Of a stretch of 64,000 bases of DNA, positions 49,656 to 61,487 are shown piece by piece. Source of the DNA: Schistosoma haematobium (lineage: Eukaryota; Platyhelminthes; Trematoda; Strigeidida; Schistosomatidae); assembly GCF_000699445.3 (NCBI RefSeq), contig NC_067201.1, forward strand, positions 17,105,501 to 17,169,500. Reading direction: 5' to 3'. The number at the start of each line of letters is the position of its first letter. Positions within the stretch are counted from its first letter, which is position 1. A program made the position numbers and the translations under genes. A model generated the notes under the pieces. The model saw nothing but the letters and a program-made list of their open reading frames with translations. It was not told the DNA's origin and ran no database searches.

Positions 49656-51672
49656 AATGGATGAGATTTATGTTTTCACGAATATTTATAAACATTCGAG
49701 AGAACAAATCTTGGAAATGTTTTCCTTCCATAATTTAATAGATAAAAATAGGTGATCTAAAGAATCAAGACTTAGAGCACTTATGAAAGACTGGAGGTTT
49801 TGTAGACTTGCTCCCTGTTTTCTAATATATTATTCTAAACTGAATTGTTTACACAAATAATATGATAGGAAATAATATTAAGTATCATGAAGTCTATGCT
49901 CTGAATAGCTTGGGTATTTTGAGATAATTCATGATACCTAAAGAAAAGGGTTATTTAATATGACAATATTTTATGTCTGGATCATGAAATATAAACATTT
50001 AGTTGGGAAGTATTTGGCTTTTAACTGGTAGGTCGTAGATTGGGACCTCAGTTTATTGACTTTCGTTTAGGCGGCAGCGCAGTATGATTAGTCCTAATTT
50101 GCAAACACTTGTATTTGATAAATCACTTAGATTTATTTGTTCTTATGTTTACTAAGTTACTGTAAGGGGTCTATCTGCTTGAAGATATATAATGATTGAT
50201 ATTGAATCAAGTATCTATGAGTGACTATATGTCAGTAAAATACACTTCAGATGAATACCATAGAAAAAGCTATTCAAAAATGTTTGTAATTTAAAGAATA
50301 AGGTGAACAATTGGGTTGAAGGTAAATAAGAATGCCAATGTTGATTCTATAAAAACAGGCGTCAAATAAGCAATAAAAGAACTTGCTTATTTGAGTTATC
50401 TTTGAAATAATCTGTCACAGATATCATAGTTAAAATAAAGACTCCTAATTTTCAAGATTACGTAATGTATCACGACAAGCATGCATATATTAAGTATTTC
50501 GGTTCGGCTGCAAAAGTATTAGTGATCGAAATTTAGAATCTGAATAACCTGAAAACTCTATAAAGATGTAAAGAAATGGAAAACCTAATTCAATATTCAT
50601 TACTTGGTTTATGAAGATCAAATTAAAGGGGCTGTATGTAAACAATTAGCTTCAGTTTAATCCTAGTATATCATTAATATTATTTTCAAGAAATGATGGA
50701 GGCTTTAAACTACTTATCCGGAAATCTTGACTTTCATTTTTAAAGAAATTAATTACCTGCTATCTACCTTTGAAACCAATGTTGACGCAAATAGTTATTC
50801 ATTAGAGAAATATTGAACCTTTGATTTGTTTTTACTTAAAACCATTGCAACCAAACGCAAAATCGAGTTCAGAGTCCCAAGTTTTACAAACAAAACATCA
50901 CTTGTAGATAAGTAAATCCGGATTCAATGTATTTGCTGTATGGCATAATAATCATCAAGTGTCGTTGGTGATACCTCTTCCACTAAAGATATAGATGAAT
51001 TCCATGAACCAGTGTTTGTTCGTTGTTGATATTAAATACTGAATCTTGGCATATTCATTTTCTGAACAGATACCTGAATATTGCTTATGGTTAAAAGTTT
51101 TCTTATATTTTTGCGTTGCAGTTACTAACAGGATTCAAGATGTGTGATTTGTACTATTCAATACATTTGTAAGAGGAAATATCAAATAGGTGACATATTC
51201 TAACCACCATTATAGCATAAATTCATTAATTGAGCTTCATCTTTTGATTAAGGATTCAAATAGTTTGATAATGTGATAGACTATACTTGGTGTTAATTAA
51301 GCTTAATGTCGTAAAATTTACATGAAAACTGTATAGACAATTTCTAGTAATCATGTAAGGTATGTTTATTTGGACTCTCCATACTTTATTCTCAATGGAT
51401 TCGGAACATGAAATAGAGCAACTGTTATTGTAAAATTAAATTCGAATTGAATTACAGAAATGTATTGCATCAAAAACACCAGAAATACATTTATATGAAA
51501 AGAGATATCAGATTAAAAAAGAATCATATCAATGTAGGATGGTGTACAACTAGTATAGACGTTTACTTATACAACAAGTATATTTAAATACCGGAAGTAA
51601 TTAAATTAGATCCGTATTTGCCTAGTTTGGCAGCTTTGATAGTAGTAAACATGTTTCTGCCTTTTAAGTCTG
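49656..51672. other. Intergenic between double-knot genes 1 and 2
   Basis: AT-rich; no supported feature. Confidence 0.45.
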
Positions 51673-51682
51673 ATATATATAT
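51673..51682 (+). promoter_or_regulatory. TATA box of the second double-knot gene
   Basis: ATATATATAT lies 59 bp before the ATG at 51732, paralleling gene 1. Confidence 0.5.
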
Positions 51683-51731
51683 GAGACATTACAACTTTTG
51701 CTATTAAAGAACACTTTGCTTGACAAGGAAG

Positions 51732-54700
51732 ATGAAACTTTTCAGCTCGATTTTTATTATCGTTCTGGTATTTTCGTTGCGAGCAAATTATAACGTTGGT
51801 AAGTAAATAAATTAGCCATTTATCTATGGTTATATTAGTGATATAGATACATAGGAAATAAATGATCAGATTTCAGATATTTATTTACCATTACCAAATT
51901 AGAATAATACTAAATTATGAAGTGGAATGAGATCTATCATTAAACTTCAGTATTTCATTAATAAGCACATTAGAATTGATAACGTTGTTACTTTAGTTTG
52001 TTGTTAGCTTAACAACAAAAAATTTCTTTAACAGAAATATAACTATTATCAAAAGGGTGTTTTGTGGACATTTTAGTAATTTAATAGTTGGATTCATGAG
52101 TCAAATAAAGCTAGAATACCATGGAAAACCTAGAAGCACTGGAAGTCCGTTTCATCCTAGTTAGACATTAACACCTTTGGATGCCGGCCGGCTCAGTGGT
52201 CTAAAGGTTAAGCGTTCGCGCGCGAGACCGATAAGTCCTGGGTTTGAATCCCGCGGGCGGAATTGTCGATGTGCATTGCTGAGTCCCATACTAGAATGAA
52301 ACGGCCACTCAGCGCTTCCAGGATTTCCATGGTGGTCTAGCTTTAATTGACTCATGAATTTAACTAAGAAATATAATTAATAAATACGATTTAAACAATA
52401 TTATGACACAATGGTATGATCTACTAATCTGTTACATGTCACTGAATCATAGTATCACATATGAGACCTTAGACAACGTTTTGTTTACGTTGTAATAGAA
52501 ATGTAGATCGATATATTATAGGACATTCGTAGGATTAATTAACAAAGCATTAAACAATCCAATGAAGCGATCTTGATAGTATTTATAAGTTAAACTATCA
52601 TTATGGAAATTCATGTTCTTTATGATCAAATAACTAGTTGATATTTAAACCAAGTAGTAAAATATAAAAGAAATATTGAAGTTCTTTTTAAAAATGTTGG
52701 CTAAATACACCTCAATACTTAGAAAAAAAACATGTCTATTTAGCTTTGCAATATATTTGTATGGGGGTTGTGGAGATTGTTAAGTTTTTGGTTGAGATCA
52801 TGAATCAATTGATGTTAGACCACCGTTGGAGGAGTCCCATACTAGGACGAAACGGGCGTCCAGTGCTTCCAGGTTTCCAACGGTGGTCTAACATCAATTG
52901 ATTCATGATCTCAACCAAAAATATATTTGTATTTAGATTGATATTATGAATGGATCAATGTCAGACCACCATTGAAGACGTGGAAGCACTGAACGGCCGT
53001 TTTGTGTTAGTATGGGACTCAGCAATGAGCGTTCACAGTGCTTCCAGGTTTTCAATGGTGGCTTGACATTGATCCATTCATGATATTAATTTAAACTCAA
53101 CGATCTCTACAACCCTATACTGATATTTGTATTTAATCATGATGGTTATAATGGTCATTACACTGTCTATTACTCAAAAAATATCAATTAATATTTCAAG
53201 CTTAAATGGATGTCTAACGTTTATCAATTTGGTGAAAAACTCGTTGGATTATAAATGCCTTGGATAAAAGATACCATTCGGTAGAATCCATTTAAATGTT
53301 TTAATTAAAAGACTTGTTTGATTACAGATGGTGAATAGATTTCAACAGAAATGTTTTGTTTGCCTATCATGGATCACTAAATCCTATAGTGTATAGCTCT
53401 AAAGAGGTTTAAGTGTTCACCTTGTTAATCGGTACTAGATTATCAATACATGGGCTGACGTTATTAATATTTAGTTTTGTCAAAACTAAACTTTATTTGT
53501 GTGAAATACATTACCAAACATAGAAATAGCTTATAATATTGTAGTGAACGAGTACAACATTATGGACGAGCAAATATATTTTAATGCAACATTATAGAAT
53601 ATCTTGGTGTAATCTGAGAACCATACTGTAAATACTTCATTTGCAAAATATTCATCAATCATCTCAGACTTTGTTGTTCCTTCGTTTTCCCCTCTTAAAT
53701 TTTCTTAACCCTCTGCCGCCAGACATTCCACTTTTGATTGGTGATATATACCACTTGCATCCGCTGACATCAGTAACACACACCACAATATTATTAATGA
53801 AGGTTTAAATGATCACGTTGCCGATATTCAAGACTAAGGTTCAGTCAATCGTTTTGACATATATGCACTCTGTAAGGATTCCATAAGTGTAATCATCATA
53901 TCACAAGTTATCTAGAATAAATGGTTTGTAGCCAGCTATTTTATCATATCTGAGATTTTTCAGGTAAATGATCTCTGACTACACTGAGTGTCGAACCCAG
54001 TACGTTTCGCTATAAACACCTAGAGTATTATACATATAACTGTTAAATCTAGATAGTTCCTAGCCGATTCAAATAGCATGACGTTTATATCATTATGAGT
54101 AAATGTTTAGGCTGTTTGGCTTCTGATATTGAAGATTGATTTTGATCATGAAGAATAAGTAAAAGTAGTTTTTACGCTAGGGAATTTTCTAGAACTGAAG
54201 TAATGGTAGATTGACGAATGTATCGTTTAGAATATGTCAAATATGCTAGAGACTTTTCATTAGGATAAATACAGGAAAATGTAACAAACTTGAAGTCATC
54301 TGAATGTTTATGAAATAGAATAATTTTGGTACGTTAACATCGTATTCAATGTTGATGTTACTTTTATATCTAACTATCTAGTTAAATAATCAAAATCAGT
54401 ATTAAAATGGTTTATTCTAAAAGTAGCTCAACTGGGATGATTGTTTATGAATTTTATATCAAATGAGAACTCACAATCTCGCCCTCCGCGAGACTCGAAC
54501 ACACGAACTATCGGTCTCGCGCCAGTCGCTTAACCAACTAGACCACTGAGCCGGCACCCAATAGTGTTAGTGTCTAACATCAACCAATCCATGAAATTGC
54601 GCGACCAACTTCCATAGTACTGAGGTAGATACCTGTCTCTACCCAACACAGATTAGCTCCACTGATCACGGCTTCTCGCTAGAACTCCGGGAATTTCCTC

Positions 54701-55547
54701 ACGAAGCTAGTCACTAGTGAGCACATGTTAACTATCAGTATGGGGGTTTTGGAGATTGTTAAGTTTTTTTTATTGAGATCATGAACCAACTGATGTTAGA
54801 TCACCGTTGGACAAGTATCTACCTCAGTACAATGGAATTTGGTCGCGCAATTTCGTGGATTGGTTAATGTTAGACACTAACACTATTGGGTGCCGGCTCA
54901 GTGATCTAGTTGGTTAAGCGCCTGGCGCGAGACCGATAATTCCTTGGTTCGAATCCCGCGGGTAGCGGGAGCGTGGATGCGCACTGCTGAGGAGTCCCGT
55001 GCTAGGACGAAACGGCCTTCCGGTTCTCCCAGGTTTTCAACGGTGGTGTAAAATCAATTGGTTCATGATCTCAATAGAAAAACTTAACAATCTCCACAAA
55101 CTCCATACTGGAAAATTTACAACACATTTTTCATGGTTACGTTCAGTTATCCTTGATACTCGTTATGAATTAATCACATGAAGATGAAAAGTACGTCTGT
55201 TCATAGAAGGTTTTATGATTTCTTCATTGTATCAGTTAACTTGGGAACATTCCAAGCTGGATCAGAATAACTTAAGTATTACAATTGATCTATTTGGTTT
55301 ATTTATTTACTTACACAAATTAAAAACTGATATCTTAATTCTCTGCATATTTTCAGATGCTTGTAAAGCGATTGGTGAAACATGTGCAAAAACTATTTTT
55401 GACAGATGTTGCGATGGTAGTGTATGTAAACTAAGTGCACCATTTTATGGAGAATGTGTAGAATGTTTAACTTCAGGAAATAGATGTTGGAAACATTCAG
55501 AATGTTGTTCAGGGTATTGTAATTGGTTTACATGTCGGGATTTATAA
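51732..55547 (+). CDS. Secreted 12-cysteine double inhibitor-cystine-knot-like protein 2
   Basis: Exons 51732-51798 and 55357-55547 join after codon position 1 into 85 residues. Exon 1 is a signal peptide ([16 protein letters not shown]...) with a consensus GTAAGT donor; exon 2 follows a TTTTCAG acceptor. The mature part has exactly the same 12-cysteine spacing as protein 1 and shares the KAIGETC..T.FDRCC-type start, so the two are paralogues. The second half (C-x6-C-x5-CC-x3-C-x4-C) matches the compact knot spacing seen in many small venom and inhibitor peptides. Expression site and target are unknown. Its 3.6-kb intron is packed with fold-back SINE copies, whose position inside a gene makes them part of the primary transcript. 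Confidence 0.83.
52046..52367 (+). mobile_element. Fold-back hammerhead SINE copy in intron of gene 2
   Basis: Order: antisense 3' module (about 52054-52141), then a full sense copy with box A (CGGCTCAGTGGTCTAAAGG), box B (GGGTTTGAATCCC), a decayed hammerhead and the sense 3' module ending near 52362. Flanking AGAAATATAA[C/T]TA (52033-52045 and 52368-52380) is a 13-bp duplication with one mismatch. Confidence 0.78.
52763..52919 (+). mobile_element. Palindromic short SINE derivative
   Basis: Near-perfect inverted arms of about 40 bp (from about 52790 and up to 52917) surround a 45-bp centre that keeps the sense hammerhead 3' half (AGGACGAAACGGGCGTCCAGTGC). Box A and box B are gone. An exact 13-bp duplication, AATATATTTGTAT, flanks it (52750-52762 and 52920-52932). 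Confidence 0.82.
52936..53122 (-). mobile_element. Second palindromic SINE derivative, same target site
   Basis: Inverted arms of over 50 bp with a few mismatches surround an antisense decayed hammerhead. Flanked by an exact 13-bp duplication, ATATTTGTATTTA (52923-52935 and 53123-53135), which overlaps the duplication of the element just to the left. Confidence 0.8.
53136..54454. other. Intron sequence of gene 2 between SINE clusters
   Basis: AT-rich; nothing recognised. Confidence 0.4.
54462..54715 (-). mobile_element. Antisense SINE copy in intron of gene 2
   Basis: Complement of box B (CGAGACTCGAACACACGAAC) and box A (CTAGACCACTGAGCC) at 54500-54555. To the right lies a 5' extension (GCGCGACCAACTTCCATAGTACTGAGG...) shared with the sense copy at 54736-55110. 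The hammerhead end is missing. It lies head to head with that next copy. Confidence 0.72.
54736..55110 (+). mobile_element. Longest fold-back hammerhead SINE copy
   Basis: Ends are CAGTATGG...CCATACTG. Antisense and sense versions of a ~70-bp module form inverted ends (54736-54812 and 55030-55110) around a full body: 5' extension, box A (GGCTCAGTGATCTAGTTGG), box B (GGTTCGAATCC near 54944) and hammerhead at 54979-55025 with CTGAGGA, a GTCC/GGAC stem II and GAAAC intact. The stem I 3' strand and the cleavage-site region are altered. Confidence 0.78.
55357..55547 (+). CDS. Mature-domain exon of double-knot gene 2
   Basis: Second exon of the gene spanning 51732-55547, entered separately because it lies 3.6 kb from the signal-peptide exon. 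It contains all 12 cysteines and the stop. Confidence 0.85.
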
Positions 55548-55837
55548 ACATTATTGTTTGACCAATCAATATTTGGGAAGCGATCGGTTATTCTGAAAAC
55601 TTTTTTTTAAAGAATATAATTTGTAATGCATTATAACTTGTTTTTTTTCTGTAAAACATTTCGAGTTTGACAGTATACACTACTTATCAGTAACTTAAAA
55701 TAAAAGTCAAAAGCTCTGTGATTAATCATTGGGTAAGTAATTTGATTATTTTAATTGATCATTTCAGTAAGATAGTTTATGGGAGCTCATTTTGTTTTTG
55801 TTTTAGTTCAGAATAATCATTATGATAATTTAAATTA

Positions 55838-56190
55838 AAAGGGGTTTTGTAGATATTATAGTAATTTTAGTAGTTGAGATCATCAATCAGCTGAAGCTAG
55901 ACAACCATGGAAAACTTGGAAGCACTAGACGGCCGTTTCATTCCCATTGTGGGACTCCTCAGCAGTGCTCATCCACGATCTCGCCTCGCGAGATATAAAC
56001 CCAGGACCTACCGGTCTCGCGCGTGAACTCTTAACTTATAGACCAATAATTGTCTAACTCTAAAGTCTTTATATTATATGTACTTGAAAAGTAGTTCTTT
56101 CCACTAACTGATGCTTCCCATTTTTCAATGGTGGTCCAATATTGATCGGTCCATGATAACTATCAAACTCAATCTCCACAACCCAAGACT
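55838..56190 (-). mobile_element. Antisense hammerhead SINE copy with trailing sense 3' module
   Basis: 55838-56062 is a near full-length antisense copy: 3' tail complement at the left, box B complement near 55990, and a hammerhead at 55921-55970 whose CTGAGGA and GAAAC core and 7-bp stem I (AGCACUG with UAGUGCU) are intact, although stem II has an extra base. A sense 3' module (TGCTTCCCATTTTTCAATGGTGG... CTCCACAACCC) follows at about 56110-56190. Confidence 0.75.
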
Positions 56191-57477
56191 GATTATTATG
56201 TTTGCTCATGCCGTGTATTTCATTGTGATATTTGGTTCATAAATTGCCTTTATTGGTTCAGTAGTCTCATGTAAATATTTATGTATATTCCGTTAAAGCC
56301 TGATAACGACCTAATTGAGAACACTATTGTTCGCTTATATATGTTGTTTTAGTACAGAAAATATGAAACTAAACGGAACAGGTTATAGATAGGAAATGGT
56401 GTGAAGTTTCTTGCTTTTGAGGCATACACATTTTGTCATTCCCATCAATATTAATAAAAGACAATATACGGAGATAGAATGATCATCATTTTAGATTGAG
56501 AAAAATCTATTTCACATTAAAGGTAAGTAAAGTCAAAGTTTGTTCGAGATATTCTGTTCATCGTAAACCTTTTAAAATGAACAGATATTAAGAGATTTAC
56601 TTTTAACAATTAATAAGTTTACTTGAATAAGATTTATAATGAAATCTACTTACTGAGGTCTGTGATCGGCTTTCAATTAATTTAACTGTGATCTTTTCGA
56701 TTCGTAGAGGTAAGAGTTTAAAGACTAACCAACCTAAACATATGTCCCATGTGATATTTTACTTAAAGGCAGTTATAGTGTTAAGTCTATGATTATCGAC
56801 GAGAAATAGAAATTTGATCGTTTACTGTTGATTATGAATCATTTATCACAAGACTGGTACAGACAAGTCAAAAGAGTTCTAATTAATGTCAGGAAATTAG
56901 CTACAATGAGTTGCAAAAAAAACAGTGAAAGTTTTCTCTCACCTGGAATTAGTTCAATATTTCAGATGATAAGGCTGTTTTTAAAATAACAGTCAATATT
57001 ACATTGAAAGTTAAGCCTATACAAAATCATCGGTTGATACTCATGTTGATTAGTCACTGCATAATAAGCATTGTCATGTTTATCTATTCTCTAGTACTTA
57101 CTGAGTAGTTATATTGATCAAGTTGTGATTTAGTCACTTGTCGAAGTGATGCGATAACACATTCACAATACTTTACTGTTATTTTTTTGAAGCTAATTCT
57201 CTAGATATAATCTTGAAAGAGGAAGACAATTTAAGATTCAGTCCTATTCTTGGATCTTTCAGTAGTTATGCATTTTTACTTAAACATTTATTATTATTAT
57301 TACTGTGTGATTTTAAGGGTCAAATATGATTACATTGTAACATATAACCATAAATGAACTCATTGTGGTTAAACAAGTTTTAAGAACATTTAAACTTATA
57401 TATTTTTTGGTAGATTACTAGTCAATTTACTTGTATAAGAATATTCATCAATTGTGAATGAATGAATCAGTTTATAT
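56191..57477. other. Intergenic between double-knot genes 2 and 3
   Basis: AT-rich; nothing recognised. Confidence 0.45.
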
Positions 57478-57671
57478 CTAATTTGTCATTATACATCGAA
57501 ACCAACTACATAATTTTGTACAACATTCACTACTGGATAAGCACAAATGTTTCTCAGGTAAACATTTTACACAAACTCCTTTAAATAATCCATGTAGTTG
57601 ACAGGTGGAATTTGCACAACATGGTGAAAATATTGTTTTGGTACAATTTTCTCCTTCAAGTTTACAACGAC
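57478..57671 (-). CDS. Mature-domain exon of a third double-knot protein (partial)
   Basis: After a CTTCATAG acceptor at 57672, a 194-base exon in phase 1 reads 64 residues to TAG at 57480-57478. All 12 cysteines are present at exactly the spacing of proteins 1 and 2, with an ENCTKTIF..CC-type motif and an SWFRC end like protein 2. It is therefore a third paralogue in inverted orientation. No signal-peptide exon with a matching phase was found on the minus strand to the right, so it is either farther away, missed, or lost. The exon itself shows no damage. Confidence 0.75.
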
Positions 57672-58671
57672 CTATGAAGAAAAAAGAGAACGTAAATAAT
57701 CAATATCAATGTTTAATTGCAATTTGCCTGATAAATCCATTAAATTATGAGTTTTTCGAAGGCTTTCTTCATTTTAAAATTAATGTTAATTACAGATTAA
57801 CATTAGATGTAGATGTTGTGTAAGTCATAAGGGCATTCATCAATAGTTTCACTTCAGTTTATGGGTCATCAAAAACTTAGCAGTGAGGTTATAACTTACT
57901 AATGATATAACTCACTTTCAGATAACAAGTTGAATGAGATTAAACATATGAACTATTACATTTAGAACCAGAAATACAAATAAATCGTGTTCTTTCCTGA
58001 AATTGAATTTCTATGGTTCTGTTTTGTGTAGACTTCTAAGAAGTTTCAAACTAGGTATAAGCAACTGTATAGTTATCACTGATTCCTGATAATATACCAG
58101 GTAATAAGTGTTATATTACTAATGTTTATTATTCTGATATACTTCACATAAATGCAATAGGGATTAGTTATGGCTGTGTAAGTATACTTGGAAACTCTAC
58201 CATTCGTAACAGTATAAGAAGTATAACGAATCTAAGCTATGAAACATTTGATTTAAATACATTTTGTGCTAATGGAAAAATAAGTTGATTCTGGACGTGG
58301 TCAATGTGATTCTCTCTCATCAGACTTGTCAGATAAATGCTCCTATAATCATGTTTATATTTATAATAAAGCTCTAACTCAGTTTCAAATGCTTCAAATG
58401 TTGGAGTAATTCGTTAGGTTATTTGTTTTAGTGAAATGATATGCCATTAGATACTTATTCATTCAATATTAATTCACAACAAGGATAAAATACAAAATCT
58501 AAGAGAACTGATGGTTAGGTAAATACATTGTTCATCTTAAAGTTTTATAAAATGAAGTATTTTATTAGTCTTACATCTATTTTGAAGCTGAAAATTATGG
58601 TGATACTTTATTGTCCATTTTTTATGAAATTCGATAGTTTAATAAAACAAAGTTTTAATGTAAATGATAAT
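57672..58671. other. Upstream side of the third double-knot exon
   Basis: AT-rich. It should contain an intron of that gene if the gene is complete; no first exon recognised. Confidence 0.35.
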
Positions 58672-58901
58672 TATCACAGAGGGGTTTTGTGGAGATTTTA
58701 GTAATTTAATAGTTGAATTCATGAGTCAATTAAAGCTAGATCACCATGGAATACCTAGAAGCACTAGACGGCCCTTTTGTCTCAGTATGTGACTACTCAG
58801 CAAGGCTCATTCATGATCCCACTCCGAAGGATTCGAACCCAGGACCCCAGTGGTCTAGTGGTAAAGTGTTCGCACACGAGGACCGATAGGTTCTGGGTTA
58901 C
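58672..58901 (-). mobile_element. Rearranged fold-back SINE copy
   Basis: 58679-58842 is antisense (3' tail, decayed hammerhead, box B complement GGATTCGAACCC). It then switches to a sense box A to box B segment (CCAGTGGTCTAGTGG ... TTCTGGGTT). Imperfect 10-bp flanking repeats AAATGATAAT / AAATGATGAT suggest a single insertion. Confidence 0.7.
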
Positions 58902-58911
58902 AAATGATGAT

Positions 58912-59961
58912 GTTCAGAAATAAATTACATAATTCATTCCTTTGATATAATCCCCTATAAGATTAATACAAACAGTTAATAAACCTTCGGTTAACAGGAA
59001 AGTTAATAGTTAATCGTAATAATTTTTGAGGTTGAGCATAAAAATTCCTGAATCGTTTAATCTTGTGTTGAGAAAAACAAGAGTAAAACTGAATAGTACA
59101 TCCTTGATATTTTGATATTAATAAGCTTAATTTCTGACTGGTTCTCTTGTCAAACTAATAAAAGGGAGTTAAGCATGGCTAGTAATTCACTAGCTTGTAG
59201 CATCATTATTCTACATAGAATAAAATGAGATTTCTTGATTTCACTAAACAATTTTCTATTTTATTCCTGGTATAAACTTTAAAGAGCAAATTACATATCA
59301 ACACACATTGTAACACAAATCGGTTGAGGTTAAATTGTAGTAGCTCTGTAATACTGATGTACTTTTCTATATTTGTTTTGTAGTTTTCATAATATCTCAT
59401 TTACTAGGCTTCACAAACATTTCCACATGAACTAAATTACCAGTTTGTGTAACCATAGCCATCCTTAGTATTATACTAGAAGTTAGTTTAATGAAGCATT
59501 TGGATATTGAAGTACATTGAAAATACACACTTACCAATAGTCGATATTCGTTTTATTTACAAAATTTATGGTTCAAATAACTTAGTTACACAGTTAGAAC
59601 GCGTGAAAATGTTCATAAATGACTAATTATCTCCTTCGAGTTTCAAATGAATAACAGTATTTATCATGTATATTAGATGTTGCTAAGGTTACTGTAATAA
59701 GGAATACAGATGAAATATAATAAATGGTTGGAAAACTATTGCTTAGTGATCGATCACTTTTAACGAACTAGTTAAAATAACAGACCACTTGTAACTGAAT
59801 TATCTTAGTAACAACATCACTAAGTTAAAAGATGTGAATTTAAATCTTATGAAAGCGAAAATTCCCTCAAGATTGAAATTACACCTTGTAGACTACTAAC
59901 TAATACAAGATGTTTGGCTTAATACAGATTCCTTAAAATCACATATTTTTTAGTTCGTCTA
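58912..59961. other. Intergenic, nothing recognisable
   Basis: AT-rich; no supported feature. Confidence 0.45.
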
Positions 59962-60866
59962 ACTTGAAGGTATCCTTCTTCTGGTGATCGATTGGATTAA
60001 GAAGACTTTCACATCTCAAAGGAAGCATGAAATACAGTGGACAGTTTAGATGCAACCAGACGATTTGGACTTCACAGATGACCTAGATCTCCTGTCCCAT
60101 ACATATAAAAACGTGCAGGTAGAAGCAGCCAGTGTAGCAGAAGCCTCTGCAGCGGTACATCTCAACATATACAAAAGAATAGCGAAATCGTCAACTACAA
60201 CTTAGAGGACGTGAACCCAACCACATTTTATGGAGGAACTTCGGAAGATGTGGAGTCTTTCACGTACCTAGGAGGGATCACCGATGAACGTGGAGGATCT
60301 GATGCAGACGTAAAGGCAAGGATTGGCAAACCAAGGAACGCGTTCCTACAACTGAAGAGCAAAAGCAACTCAAAACAACCGTCAACCAATATCAAAGTCA
60401 CAATTTTTAATAAGAACGTCAAAACACTTCTACTATACAGAGCTAAAGCTTGGAGGACTACTACGGCCATCATCAAAAGGTACAAGTATTTATTAACAAT
60501 TGTCTACGTAAGATGCTCAGTGTCCTTTAGTCGGATACCAACAGCAACAACCTACTATAGCAGAGGAAAAACCAGCTTTGAGCTAAAGAGCAAATTAGGA
60601 ATAGGCGTTGGGGGTGAATGATAATTACGTTGCGGAAACCATCAAACTGCATCACGAGGCAAGCGCTAATTTTGAATTCTGAATGAAAACTGAAAAGAGG
60701 AAGATCAAGGAACACATTGCGTCGGGAATCAGAATCAGACCTTAAGAGAATGAATAGCAACTGGAAATAACTAGAAAAGACTACTCAGAACAAAGTTCGA
60801 TGGAGAATGCTAGTGGGTGGCCTATGCTCTTCCATGAAAGGTAACAAGCGTAATTAAGTAAGTTGA
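59962..60866 (+). mobile_element. Decayed SR2-like RTE copy (3' third)
   Basis: Begins in the RT core (a LLVIDWI...-like stretch with many changes, then a DDLD..DDLDLL-like catalytic region) and runs to a degraded GTAACAAGCGTAATTAAGTAAG end. Frameshifts and substitutions are numerous, so it is clearly older than the copies at 7.1 and 41 kb. One frame (60211-60621) stays open through the YLGGITDERGGSDADVKARIG block. No clear target duplication. Confidence 0.82.
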
Positions 60867-61300
60867 AGTTAAGAAAATATTCGTACTCAATTTCCTAGTG
60901 TAAAATATTTAGAGCAGAGAATATAAGCTATATTTAATTTATATAAAAACAGTAATGATTAGTTACAAACTATTATTCTAATCACTTACACTTTAGAACG
61001 TTAAAAATGTTTCCTGAATACAATCATTTTATTAAAGGTTTATATAGGTAAACCAGTCAAACCTTTTAAATAGGGGATTCAGTAAGGTGATACAAACCTA
61101 TTTATTATTCTGTATAAAGCAAATAGAAAAGTTTACTGGACACAATTAATCTGTGAAATGTGTCATCTGATGATGTTATAAAAACAGGATAAACTGCATT
61201 CAGAAACATATCATATTCTCAAAGTGTAATTTTCTTGAAAGTTGACAAAGAACATTTCTTAAATATTTACAAACCACAAAAATAAAATTACACATGTTTA
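60867..61300. other. Intergenic, nothing recognisable
   Basis: AT-rich; no supported feature. Confidence 0.45.
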
Positions 61301-61378
61301 GTCGTGGAGCTTTTATCGTTCTTCCGAACGACATAATCAGCACAAACTTCAGATAGAAGACGATAAAAGCTCCACGAC
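61301..61378. repeat. Perfect inverted repeat (hairpin)
   Basis: GTCGTGGAGCTTTTATCGT (61301-61319) is the exact reverse complement of 61360-61378. With a one-base bulge the stem grows to 23 bp around a ~31-base loop. The GC content and sharpness of the arms suggest a mobile-element end or structured RNA. Confidence 0.85.
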
Positions 61379-61487
61379 CAAACCATCCAGCTCAGAGAAC
61401 AAAACTTCATCAAAATCATTCACCTAAGCTACAAATCTTCTCCACGATCTCGTACTTGGATGCTGCACCAAACGATAATGATTAGTC

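Noticed and set aside
54870..54960. tRNA gene suggested by box A and box B sequences
   Set aside because: The boxes belong to the SINE promoter; no cloverleaf with an acceptor stem can be formed, and the same region recurs in every SINE copy.
57908..57955. Minus-strand ATG with hydrophobic codons before a GTGAGT donor, as first exon of the third double-knot gene
   Set aside because: An in-frame TGA precedes the donor, so it cannot encode the signal peptide.
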